From Acidobacteriota bacterium (GTDB lineage Bacteria; Acidobacteriota; Terriglobia; Terriglobales; Acidobacteriaceae), in assembly GCA_021780075.1 (NCBI GenBank), contig JAJXZL010000010.1, positions 1 to 64,000 on the forward strand: DNA of 64,000 bases. Reading direction: 5' to 3'. Below, one piece after another: positions 49,765 through 57,909 of the stretch. Within the stretch, counting starts at the first letter, position 1, and every line of letters begins with the position of its first letter. The position numbers and the translations under genes were made by a program. The notes below the pieces were generated by a model that was given only the letters and a program-made list of their open reading frames with translations, was not told the origin of the DNA and ran no database searches.

Positions 49765-52700
49765 TCCGTTCCTCCGGCAGTTGCTGTCACCAGTTTCTCC
49801 TCAGGCTTTTCTTCAGGAGCAATATTCGGAGTCTCGCCCCGGCCCGGCATTGCGGCCCGCGCAGAGTACACGCGCCATTGCCGCTCGACGTCGTCCTGCG
49901 CGTCCTTCAGCAGTTCAGCGGCCAGTTCCGGATTACCGCGTGCAAGCATCGTGTAGCGCGCCTCGCGATACGCATACTCCTTGAGCCGAATCGACGGCGC
50001 TTTCGAGTCGAGCTGGAATGGGTTCATTCCCTTCTCGCGCAGCGCCGGGTTATAGCGCATCAGCGGCCAGTAGCCGGACTGCACTGCGAGCTTCTGCTGC
50101 TCCAGGCCATGTACAAGGTCATAGCCATGCGCAATGCAGCTTGCATAAGCAATGATGATCGACGGACCATCGTGCGCTTCCGCTTCCTGGAACGCCTTCA
50201 CGACGTGAGAATCATTTCCGCCCAGCGCCACCTGCGCTACGTAGACAGAGCCATAGCTGACGGCTTCCATGGCCAGGTCCTTCCTGCTGTTCTTCTTGCC
50301 GCTGGCCGCAAACTTGGCCACCGCGCCGCGCGGCGTTGCTTTGGATGCCTGACCACCCGTGTTCGAATACACCTCGGTATCCAGCACCAGCACGTTCACG
50401 TTCTTGCCTGAACCCAGCACATGATCCAGCCCGCCAAACCCGATGTCAAAGGCCCATCCGTCACCGCCCAGGATCCACACGCTTTTGCGCACCAGTGAGT
50501 CCGCAATCGCCAGCAGGTTGCGTGCATCGGAAGACTCGTTGCCTGCAAGCTTTTCGCGAAGCGTCTTCACGCGCTCGCGCTGCGCTTCGATTTGGGACTC
50601 AGTCGTCTGCGCTGCGTCCAGCAGCGCACTCACCAGTTCGCTGCCAACCGCAGGTGCCAGGCGCATCAAGAGCATTTCAGCAAAGGTCTTCTGCTGATCA
50701 AGCGCCGTCCGCATGCCAAAGCCGAACTCCGCGTTGTCCTCAAAAAGCGAGTTGGCCCATGTCGGCCCGCGGCCCTGCGCATTGGCGCTGTACGGTGTGG
50801 TGGGCAGGTTGCCGCCGTAGATGGACGAGCAACCCGTCGCATTCGCAATGTAGAGCCGGTCGCCGAACAGTTGTGTCAGCAGCTTGATGTACGGTGTCTC
50901 ACCGCAACCCGAGCACGCGCCTGAAAATTCAAAAAGCGGCTGCAGCAGTTGCAGATCCTTTACCTGGCCGTGGGACAGCTTGTTGCGGTCAGCCTCCGGC
51001 AGCCCAAGGAAAAACTCCCAGTTCTCGCGCTCGGGCTCGCGCAGCGGCTGCTGCGGCGCCATATTGATCGCTTTATGGCCCGCGTCACTCTTGCTCTTCG
51101 CCGGGCAAACCTCCACGCACACACCGCATCCCGTACAATCCTCAGGCGAAACCTGTAGCGTGTAGCGGTCCTGTTCCATGCCGCGCCACTTCGGCTTGGC
51201 CCACTGGAACGTCGCCGGAGCCTTCTCGCTCAGCTCCGGGCTGTACACCTTGGAACGAATGACTGCGTGCGGGCATACCATCACGCACTTTCCGCATTGA
51301 ATGCACAGATCCTTGTCCCAGACCGGAATGAACTGCGCAATGTTGCGCTTCTCCCATTGCGAGGTGCCCGTGGGGAACGCGCCGCCTGCGGGAATCGCGC
51401 TGACTGGCAGCAGGTCGCCCCGCCCCGCGGCAATCTCGCCCAGCACGTCATGAACGAACTTTGGAGCCTTGCTTGAGATCGAAGGAATCAGGTCGAACTC
51501 AGATGTAACAGAAGACGGCAGCTCCACCTTCTCCAGATGAGCCAGCGCCGCATCAACGGCGGCAAAGTTTTTCTGCACCACCGCCTCGCCGCGCTTGCCA
51601 TAGGTCTTCTGAATTGCTTTCTTGATCTGTGCAATCGCTTCTTCGCGCGGCAGAACGCCGCTGATGGCAAAGAAACAAGTCTGCATGATCGTGTTGATGC
51701 GCGTGCCCATGCCGGCATCGCGCGCCACCGCGTAGCCATCGATCACATAGAACTCAATCTTCTTGCACAGGAGTTCCTGCTGCATCGTCGTGGGTAGTTT
51801 GCTCCACACCTCTGCTGCCGGGTAAGGCGAGTTCAGCAGAAACACTGCCCCAGGCATGGCCGCTTCAAGCACGTTCATCTTCTCAAGAAAGTTGAAGTTG
51901 TGGCAGGCCACGAAGCTTGCGCGCGTAATCAGATATGTAGAGTGAATCGGATTCGGCCCGAAGCGCAGGTGCGACGTTGTCATGGACCCGGACTTCTTTG
52001 AGTCATATACAAAGTAGCCTTGCGCATAGTTCGGCGTCTCGCTTCCGATAATCTTGATCGAGTTCTTGTTCGCGCCCACTGTGCCGTCGGAGCCAAGGCC
52101 ATAAAACAGCGCGCGCACAGTCCGCGGGTCTTCCGTGGAGAAGCTAGGATCATAGCTCAGGCTGGTGTGTGAAACATCGTCGTCAATGCCGACAGTGAAG
52201 TGATTCTTCGGCGTCGCCTTGGCCAGTTCGTCGAACACGCCCTTGACCATGGCTGGCGTGAACTCCTTCGACGAAAGACCGTAGCGGCCGCCAATCACTT
52301 TTGGCATTGCGGCAAACGGCAGGCTCGCGGCGTTTTCGGCCAATGCCGTCACAATGTCCTGATACAGCGGCTCGCCCATCGCTCCCGGCTCCTTGGTGCG
52401 GTCGAGGACGGCCATGGACTTGACTGTGGAGGGCAGTGCAGCCAGAAACGCTTCCGCAGAGAACGGCCGATAGAGGCGCACCTTCAGCACGCCCAGCTTC
52501 TCGCCTTGCTTGTTGAGTGCATTCACGGCTTCCTCGGCTGCCTCTGCACCGGAACCCATGATCACAATCACGCGCTCTGCGTCGGGCGCACCGCTGTAAT
52601 CGAACAGGCGATATGCACGCCCCGTCAACGCGGCAAAGCGATCCATCACCGACTGCACAATCTCCGGCACTGCCGCATGGAAGGGTGTACATGCCTCGCG

Positions 52701-53387
52701 CGCCTGGAAAAATACATCGGGATTCTGCGCCGTTCCGCGAATGATGGGCCGCTCGGGATTCAACGCGTTCTGCCGGTACTGAATGATGTACTTGTCGTCC
52801 AGCAGCGCGCGAATGGTCTCGTCGGAGATCGGCAGAATCTTGCCCACTTCGTGCGAAGTGCGGAAGCCATCAAAGAAATGAATGAACGGAATGCGCGATT
52901 CAAGCGTGGCGATCTGCGCCACCAGCGCAAGATCGGCCACCTCCTGCACTGCGTTTGAAGCCAGCATCGCCCAGCCTGTCCCGCGGCACGCCATTACATC
53001 GGAGTGGTCACCGAAGATCGACAGCGCGTGCGTCGCAATCGTGCGCGCCGTTACATGCATGGTGGCCGGGGTCAGCTCGCCTGCAATCTTGAACATGTTG
53101 GGAATCATCAGCAGCAGGCCCTGCGATGCCGTGAATGTGGTCCCGAAGGCACCGGCCTGCAGCGCGCCGTGCAGCGCACCCGCCGCACCGCCCTCACTCT
53201 GCAGCTCTTCCACGATGGGCAGCGCGCCCCAGATATTCTTTTTCTCTTCCGAGCGCCACTGATCAGCCCACTCGGCCATGGGAGACGAGGGGGTGATGGG
53301 GTAGATGGCGACAACCTCGGCGAGACGATAGGCTACCGAAGCCGCAGCCTCGTTCCCATCCATAATGACCATTTTCTGCTCACTCAT
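49761..53387 (-). CDS. nifJ: Pyruvate:ferredoxin (flavodoxin) oxidoreductase
   Basis: MSEQKMVIMDGNEAAASVAYRLAEVVAIYPITPSSPMAEWADQW, ferredoxin motifs CIQCGKCVMVCPHAVI and CTGCGVCVEVCPAKS, TPP domain GDGWAFDIGFGGLDHVL. Confidence 0.97.
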   Translation of the reverse strand: MSEQKMVIMDGNEAAASVAYRLAEVVAIYPITPSSPMAEWADQWRSEEKKNIWGALPIVEELQSEGGAAGALHGALQAGAFGTTFTASQGLLLMIPNMFKIAGELTPATMHVTARTIATHALSIFGDHSDVMACRGTGWAMLASNAVQEVADLALVAQIATLESRIPFIHFFDGFRTSHEVGKILPISDETIRALLDDKYIIQYRQNALNPERPIIRGTAQNPDVFFQAREACTPFHAAVPEIVQSVMDRFAALTGRAYRLFDYSGAPDAERVIVIMGSGAEAAEEAVNALNKQGEKLGVLKVRLYRPFSAEAFLAALPSTVKSMAVLDRTKEPGAMGEPLYQDIVTALAENAASLPFAAMPKVIGGRYGLSSKEFTPAMVKGVFDELAKATPKNHFTVGIDDDVSHTSLSYDPSFSTEDPRTVRALFYGLGSDGTVGANKNSIKIIGSETPNYAQGYFVYDSKKSGSMTTSHLRFGPNPIHSTYLITRASFVACHNFNFLEKMNVLEAAMPGAVFLLNSPYPAAEVWSKLPTTMQQELLCKKIEFYVIDGYAVARDAGMGTRINTIMQTCFFAISGVLPREEAIAQIKKAIQKTYGKRGEAVVQKNFAAVDAALAHLEKVELPSSVTSEFDLIPSISSKAPKFVHDVLGEIAAGRGDLLPVSAIPAGGAFPTGTSQWEKRNIAQFIPVWDKDLCIQCGKCVMVCPHAVIRSKVYSPELSEKAPATFQWAKPKWRGMEQDRYTLQVSPEDCTGCGVCVEVCPAKSKSDAGHKAINMAPQQPLREPERENWEFFLGLPEADRNKLSHGQVKDLQLLQPLFEFSGACSGCGETPYIKLLTQLFGDRLYIANATGCSSIYGGNLPTTPYSANAQGRGPTWANSLFEDNAEFGFGMRTALDQQKTFAEMLLMRLAPAVGSELVSALLDAAQTTESQIEAQRERVKTLREKLAGNESSDARNLLAIADSLVRKSVWILGGDGWAFDIGFGGLDHVLGSGKNVNVLVLDTEVYSNTGGQASKATPRGAVAKFAASGKKNSRKDLAMEAVSYGSVYVAQVALGGNDSHVVKAFQEAEAHDGPSIIIAYASCIAHGYDLVHGLEQQKLAVQSGYWPLMRYNPALREKGMNPFQLDSKAPSIRLKEYAYREARYTMLARGNPELAAELLKDAQDDVERQWRVYSARAAMPGRGETPNIAPEEKPEEKLVTATAGGTE

Positions 53388-53580
53388 TCGCTTTGCCTCA
53401 TAGCGCGGCTGCAGGAGAAAAAAACCGCTAGGAGGAGTCTCATCTTTGAGTGAGATACCCGCAGTGATGCGAGACACAGGCGGGTGCTTAAATATCACAA
53501 TGCGGCACGCTTCCCGTATGATGGGCCCGTGCACACACTTTCACCATCTCTTCCTGAATCCGCGCGCTTCCACAATGCAA

Positions 53581-55725
53581 TCAATGAGTTCGCGTAGCGG
53601 CCGCAAGCCTCTCCAGCAGCGGTTGAACTTCAGGATTCGCCATAAAGTTGCGCCAGATGAGACCCGTGCGATGGTTCTCAATCATCACCGTCATCGGAGC
53701 CTGGTTCAGGCCCATCGTGATGCCCGAATTCCAGTTCCGCTGCTGGTTGAAGGCATCGCGAAATCCGTAGATGTCCCACACCTGCGCGCCAAGGTCGCGA
53801 TAGAAATGGCGCAGCGCCGTCATCGACTGCTCAGGCGTGTACACAATGGCGCTGATCGCTCCTGTTGGCGCAATGGTTCCGTCATCCAGGCCCTTCGTTG
53901 GCTCGTAGGGCACATAGCCCCCCGGACCATCGACCGCCGTCAGTCCCCACGTGTCCGCGCCATAGCCCTTCCACTTGCCCGGATCCTGTGTGCAATAGGC
54001 AAGATTGATCAGCGCCTGATTACGGTTTCGATCAAAGTAATTCGTGAAGCGGTCGCTGAACTTGTGCGGATCGAATCCCATGAACGAGTAGTCGGTAAAG
54101 AACAGCGGGCCGCCTGTGCCGTCGCCCACATCCAGCTTGATGCCGTAGTAGCTCTTGCCATTGGCGTATTTGTTTTTGACGCCTTCGCCAACCCATCCGC
54201 TGTAGTAGTTGCTGGCAGGAATCCCATGCGTCGGCGAGGCAATGGCCTCAAGATAGGTGATCATCACCTCGTTCCACCCTGTCAGCCGATTGGCAATGAA
54301 GAAGGAGTATTCCGGAGACCAGTGCCAATAGAGTGCGTCGTGCGTCGGCATGCCTCGAAACCAGGCCCAGTCCACGCCCTCCCACAGCTTCGTGATGCGC
54401 TTGTACAGCTCCTGCCCCTGCGGTCCGTCGTTCTTGAAATACTGCCGCGCCGTCAGCAGCCCCTCCATCAGGAACGAAGTCTCCACCAGGTCCGCGCCAT
54501 TGTCATACTGGTCAAAGACAGGTAGCGTGTGGCCCGTGCTGCCGCTCAGAAAGTGCGGCCAGGCTCCGTGATAATGGTCGGCCTTCTCAAGAAACGCTGT
54601 AATCTTCAGCAATCTCTCCAACGCCTGCTCGTGCGTCACAAAGCCGCGGTCCGCGCCCACCACAATAGCCATCACGCCAAAACCGCTCGCGCCCAGCGCA
54701 ATAATGTCGTCGTTCCCCGGCGTGTTTTCCCGCGCCATTCCGGAGTGTGGCTCCGCCGCTTCCCAGTAATAGCGGAAGCCTGCCTCCTCAACCATCGTCA
54801 TCAGCTCATCATCCGTCATGGCATGCGTCGAGGCGCTTGCTTCCACGGACGGCTTAGACTCAACAAGAGCCGAGGTGCGCGCCGTCACGCGATACGAGGC
54901 CGTCATGTGCGGATTTCCCGTGTAGTCGCAAAAGCGGTTCACGCCCGGCCGCTGCACGCCGACGGGCTTAAAGGCCGCTCCGTTGACCGACCGATAGATG
55001 ACATACTGCGCAAGGTCCGCATCATCGACGGGCTTCCAGGTGATGTCGATGTGCCGCTCATATCCCTTCGCCTGTACGCCCTGCGGCGTCGGCGGAGCAG
55101 CCTGCTGCGCTGCGGGCTCATCTTCAATGCGAATGTCGTCCAGCAAAAGCGTACGCTGCGTGGAGTCCGCCGCGCCCTGCACAAAAACCAGCGTGTTCAG
55201 GCGATGCGGTTCAAACGCATGCACTGAGGCGGAGCGGAACGCTGTCAGCGGAATGCGCACGCGCGTCCATTTGCCGGGCGCCAGATCGGCAGTGAACTTC
55301 CCCATATCAAGCGGCTCAGTAAAATTCCGGCCAACGTCGCGCAGCGCGAGCCTGGGCAGCGCCTTCGCCTGCATCCCTTGCGGCGCGCAGACCCATATCC
55401 ACAGATCAGTCCCCGGAAAATCCACCGTGCGATTGCGCCACTCATAGAGGCGAAGCTCCGCGGACCAGCCGCCATTCGGCATCGATTTCCAGTCCAGTTC
55501 CAGTGCATTCGGCGCGCTGACAAACGTGGAGGTCTCAATGGGCAATTTGCCATTCATCAGCCGCAGTGTGCTGGGAGCGCTCGCGCGTCCACTGCTGTAG
55601 AAATACGTCGCAGGAGAAAGGCTGTTCTCAAAAAAGACCTGCTGCGAATAGTTCTGATCCGCCCATGCGAACGTCCAGCCCGCAGCGCATCCCATCGCGA
55701 TCAACACGATGACGACGATTTGCAT
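53581..55725 (-). CDS. Secreted/membrane-anchored glycoamylase-like glycoside hydrolase (GH144-like) with N-terminal beta and fibronectin-III-like domains
   Basis: N-terminal TM (MQIVVIVLIAMGCAAGWTFAWA); MVEEAGFRYYWEAAEPHSGMARENTPGNDDIIALGASGFGVMAIVVGADRGFVTHEQALERLLKITAFLE...TWGLTAVDGPGGYVPYEP. Confidence 0.85.
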   Translation of the reverse strand: MQIVVIVLIAMGCAAGWTFAWADQNYSQQVFFENSLSPATYFYSSGRASAPSTLRLMNGKLPIETSTFVSAPNALELDWKSMPNGGWSAELRLYEWRNRTVDFPGTDLWIWVCAPQGMQAKALPRLALRDVGRNFTEPLDMGKFTADLAPGKWTRVRIPLTAFRSASVHAFEPHRLNTLVFVQGAADSTQRTLLLDDIRIEDEPAAQQAAPPTPQGVQAKGYERHIDITWKPVDDADLAQYVIYRSVNGAAFKPVGVQRPGVNRFCDYTGNPHMTASYRVTARTSALVESKPSVEASASTHAMTDDELMTMVEEAGFRYYWEAAEPHSGMARENTPGNDDIIALGASGFGVMAIVVGADRGFVTHEQALERLLKITAFLEKADHYHGAWPHFLSGSTGHTLPVFDQYDNGADLVETSFLMEGLLTARQYFKNDGPQGQELYKRITKLWEGVDWAWFRGMPTHDALYWHWSPEYSFFIANRLTGWNEVMITYLEAIASPTHGIPASNYYSGWVGEGVKNKYANGKSYYGIKLDVGDGTGGPLFFTDYSFMGFDPHKFSDRFTNYFDRNRNQALINLAYCTQDPGKWKGYGADTWGLTAVDGPGGYVPYEPTKGLDDGTIAPTGAISAIVYTPEQSMTALRHFYRDLGAQVWDIYGFRDAFNQQRNWNSGITMGLNQAPMTVMIENHRTGLIWRNFMANPEVQPLLERLAAATRTH

Positions 55726-56001
55726 TGTCCAAGTCTTGTTGTGCAAGTGGCGTTCCTCCGTGGCAGTTATCGAGGTCGTAACGAGCACTGTCTCCGCACG
55801 GCAATGCCATTGAAAGCCTTGCGATCCTGGATGTTTCGGAGATTGAGCCCGGAAAACCGGATCATTGGCCGAAGTCAATCCTAAGGGGCGCGCAACCGTT
55901 TGCGCAACAGGCGCTAGCCTCTCCTGCTCAAGGCAGCGACAGGCGGTTTCCCCTCTGCGCAAACGGCCCCGCTGGACTGGCGTAAAGATCCGGCACTCTC
56001 C

Positions 56002-57126
56002 TTACGCCTTGGCAAACGCCGGCTTCTCTTCGCGGATATGGAACCGCTTTTCCAGAACCGCCATCTTCTCCGCGATGCCCGTATACTCAAGCTCGAACAT
56101 GGGCAGCATCGCCGTGCCGACAAATCCCTGCCGCCGGATATCCATGGTCTTCTTCGCCACCCGATTGCGCACCGTATCCCAGAACGGATGATCGAAATTA
56201 TCCATCGGCTCGGTCAGCCTGCCGTTGTGGACGCAGAATCCGGCACAACTCACAATGGGCGGCCCATCGAAGTAGCTGATGCCCGTGCTCAGCCGCACCG
56301 GCATCAGAGGAACCTGGTGCGAACCGCGCATGCCTCCGCCAACAAAGTGGCCAATCGCGTACGGCGCAAGAATTTCGCCCGTGGCCGGAAAGTTCATCTG
56401 CACGCGCACAAGCATCACCGGATCGTCTTTGCCCGTGTATTTCCCGGCAATGTTGTGCAGCCGCGAAGTGGCCACCGCTACCGCCTGCTCGCCCGTGGCG
56501 CGCGACCATATCGACTCCACCACAAAGCGCTCCGGATCGCGCAGCAGAGCCGCAACGTCGTAGATCTCCTCCGGAGTAGTCAGTTCGATAACCCGGTCGC
56601 CGGTCGTATTGTTCACATCCATGATGACGAACTTGTAGCCGCGCGAAATATTGGGCGACAGAATCAGCCCGGGCGTGTTCATCACATCCGCAAAAGCCAG
56701 ATACAGCGGCAGGTTGTATGCACCCGGATCGGTCTTGTCCGCCGCGAAAAAGAGAAACGGCTCGCTGGTGCGCTCGTCAATCTCCATCTCCGCCACGGCC
56801 GGGCCCATGCCCTTCACGTTGCCAGAGAAGGAGTCCTTCAGCAGGTCCTGCCCTGCTCCGTACAGTCCCTCTTGCCGCGCGGCATTCGTGCCCGTGCGAA
56901 ACGCATCCCAGGCCAGCTGATGAACTTGCTCATCGTTCGGCCCGTGCGTGTGCGTCATCAGAATCGCAATGTCGTCCCCGGTATAGCTGATGTAGTGGTC
57001 AAGCAACAGTCCGGGTGCTCGCTTCCCGACGTAGTCCCTGACGGTTGCAAGAAGCTGTTGCGATGGAGCGACGTGTCCGCCGATGGAGCCGATATCTGCC
57101 TTGATCACGCTTAAGGTCAATTTCAT
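56002..57126 (-). CDS. fbp: Bifunctional fructose-1,6-bisphosphate aldolase/phosphatase (archaeal-type, FBPase class V)
   Basis: MKLTLSVIKADIGSIGGHVAPSQQLL...DDIAILMTHTHGPNDEQVHQLAWDAF...AADKTDPGAYNLPLYLAFADVMNTPGLILS. Confidence 0.95.
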   Translation of the reverse strand: MKLTLSVIKADIGSIGGHVAPSQQLLATVRDYVGKRAPGLLLDHYISYTGDDIAILMTHTHGPNDEQVHQLAWDAFRTGTNAARQEGLYGAGQDLLKDSFSGNVKGMGPAVAEMEIDERTSEPFLFFAADKTDPGAYNLPLYLAFADVMNTPGLILSPNISRGYKFVIMDVNNTTGDRVIELTTPEEIYDVAALLRDPERFVVESIWSRATGEQAVAVATSRLHNIAGKYTGKDDPVMLVRVQMNFPATGEILAPYAIGHFVGGGMRGSHQVPLMPVRLSTGISYFDGPPIVSCAGFCVHNGRLTEPMDNFDHPFWDTVRNRVAKKTMDIRRQGFVGTAMLPMFELEYTGIAEKMAVLEKRFHIREEKPAFAKA

Positions 57127-57171
57127 GGCTCACCCCCGGCATGATTATCCCCCCATTTCATTCCGCATGGG

Positions 57172-57185
57172 GTGACTCGAGTCAC
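57172..57185. promoter_or_regulatory. Candidate Crp/Fnr-family site GTGA-CTCGAG-TCAC
   Basis: Fully palindromic 14-mer 46 nt upstream of the FBP aldolase/phosphatase start. Confidence 0.5.
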
Positions 57186-57307
57186 GCCCATCCGCTGATT
57201 TCAGGCCCTTTCATGAAGGCAAATTCATCTTCATCCACCCACCCTCTGCTCACAGTCGCCGCGGCGAATGTTTTTGATCCTTGCCGCCTCAATTTTTCTC
57301 GTGCCAG

Positions 57308-57321
57308 GTGATTTAGGTCAC
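57308..57321. promoter_or_regulatory. Candidate Crp/Fnr-family site GTGA-TTTAGG-TCAC
   Basis: Exact GTGA-N6-TCAC in the fbp/feoA divergent intergenic region. Confidence 0.45.
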
Positions 57322-57488
57322 ATCCTTCACCTTCCGCCCTTGGTACAACATGGATGGCGTTCTGATGAGCCATCCTCGCACTCCATCTGAAAGCCAGGAG
57401 ATGAACAGGCGGGCACGATGCCAACCGTCGCTCCGGTCCCGGGAGGTCACGGCATGGGTAGGGTTGATGATGTTTTGCCAACCAGCGT

Positions 57489-57539
57489 TTGCGACTCAGA
57501 CCAAATTGGTCGTATACTTAAATCCGACTATTCTGGTCG
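57489..57539 (+). promoter_or_regulatory. feoAB promoter with two overlapping palindromes (Rrf2/IscR-like operator candidate)
   Basis: TTGCGA (57489) - N18 - TATACT (57513); palindromes GACCAA-a-TTGGTC (57499-57511) and CGACTA-ttc-TGGTCG (57525-57539). Confidence 0.5.
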
Positions 57540-57570
57540 TACATTTTGGGCGTGGCCCTTTCGGCAGCCC

Positions 57571-57909
57571 ATGGGAGTCCAACGTTTGAGCGTGCTGAGT
57601 GAATTGAACATCGGCGATAGTGGCGTACTGGTAGCTCTGGATCTGCCTGAGTCGGTTCAGAACCACCTTATGCACATGGGGTTTGTCCCCGACGCGCGCG
57701 TGACCGCCCTGCGTCGCGCTCCGGCTGGCGACCCCACCGTCTATGCCATTGATGGAATGGAAATTGCCTTGCGGCATGAGACGGCTGAGGCGATCCGGGT
57801 GCGGCCCTGCCGGGCGGATTCTGCCGGCAGAGGACAAAACCGCCGCGGCCGACATCACAGGAAAAATTCTCCTGTTTCTAATCCGGCTTCCGTTGAGGCC
57901 ACCCAATGA
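57571..57909 (+). CDS. feoA: Ferrous iron transport protein A (FeoA domain)
   Basis: LSELNIGDSGVLVALDLPESVQNHLMHMGFVPDARVTALRRAPAGDPTVYAIDGMEIALRHETAEAIRV. Confidence 0.9.
   Translation: MGVQRLSVLSELNIGDSGVLVALDLPESVQNHLMHMGFVPDARVTALRRAPAGDPTVYAIDGMEIALRHETAEAIRVRPCRADSAGRGQNRRGRHHRKNSPVSNPASVEATQ

Noticed and set aside
56038-57114. 358-aa plus-strand ORF opposite FBP aldolase/phosphatase
   Set aside because: His/Arg-rich shadow translation, no motifs.
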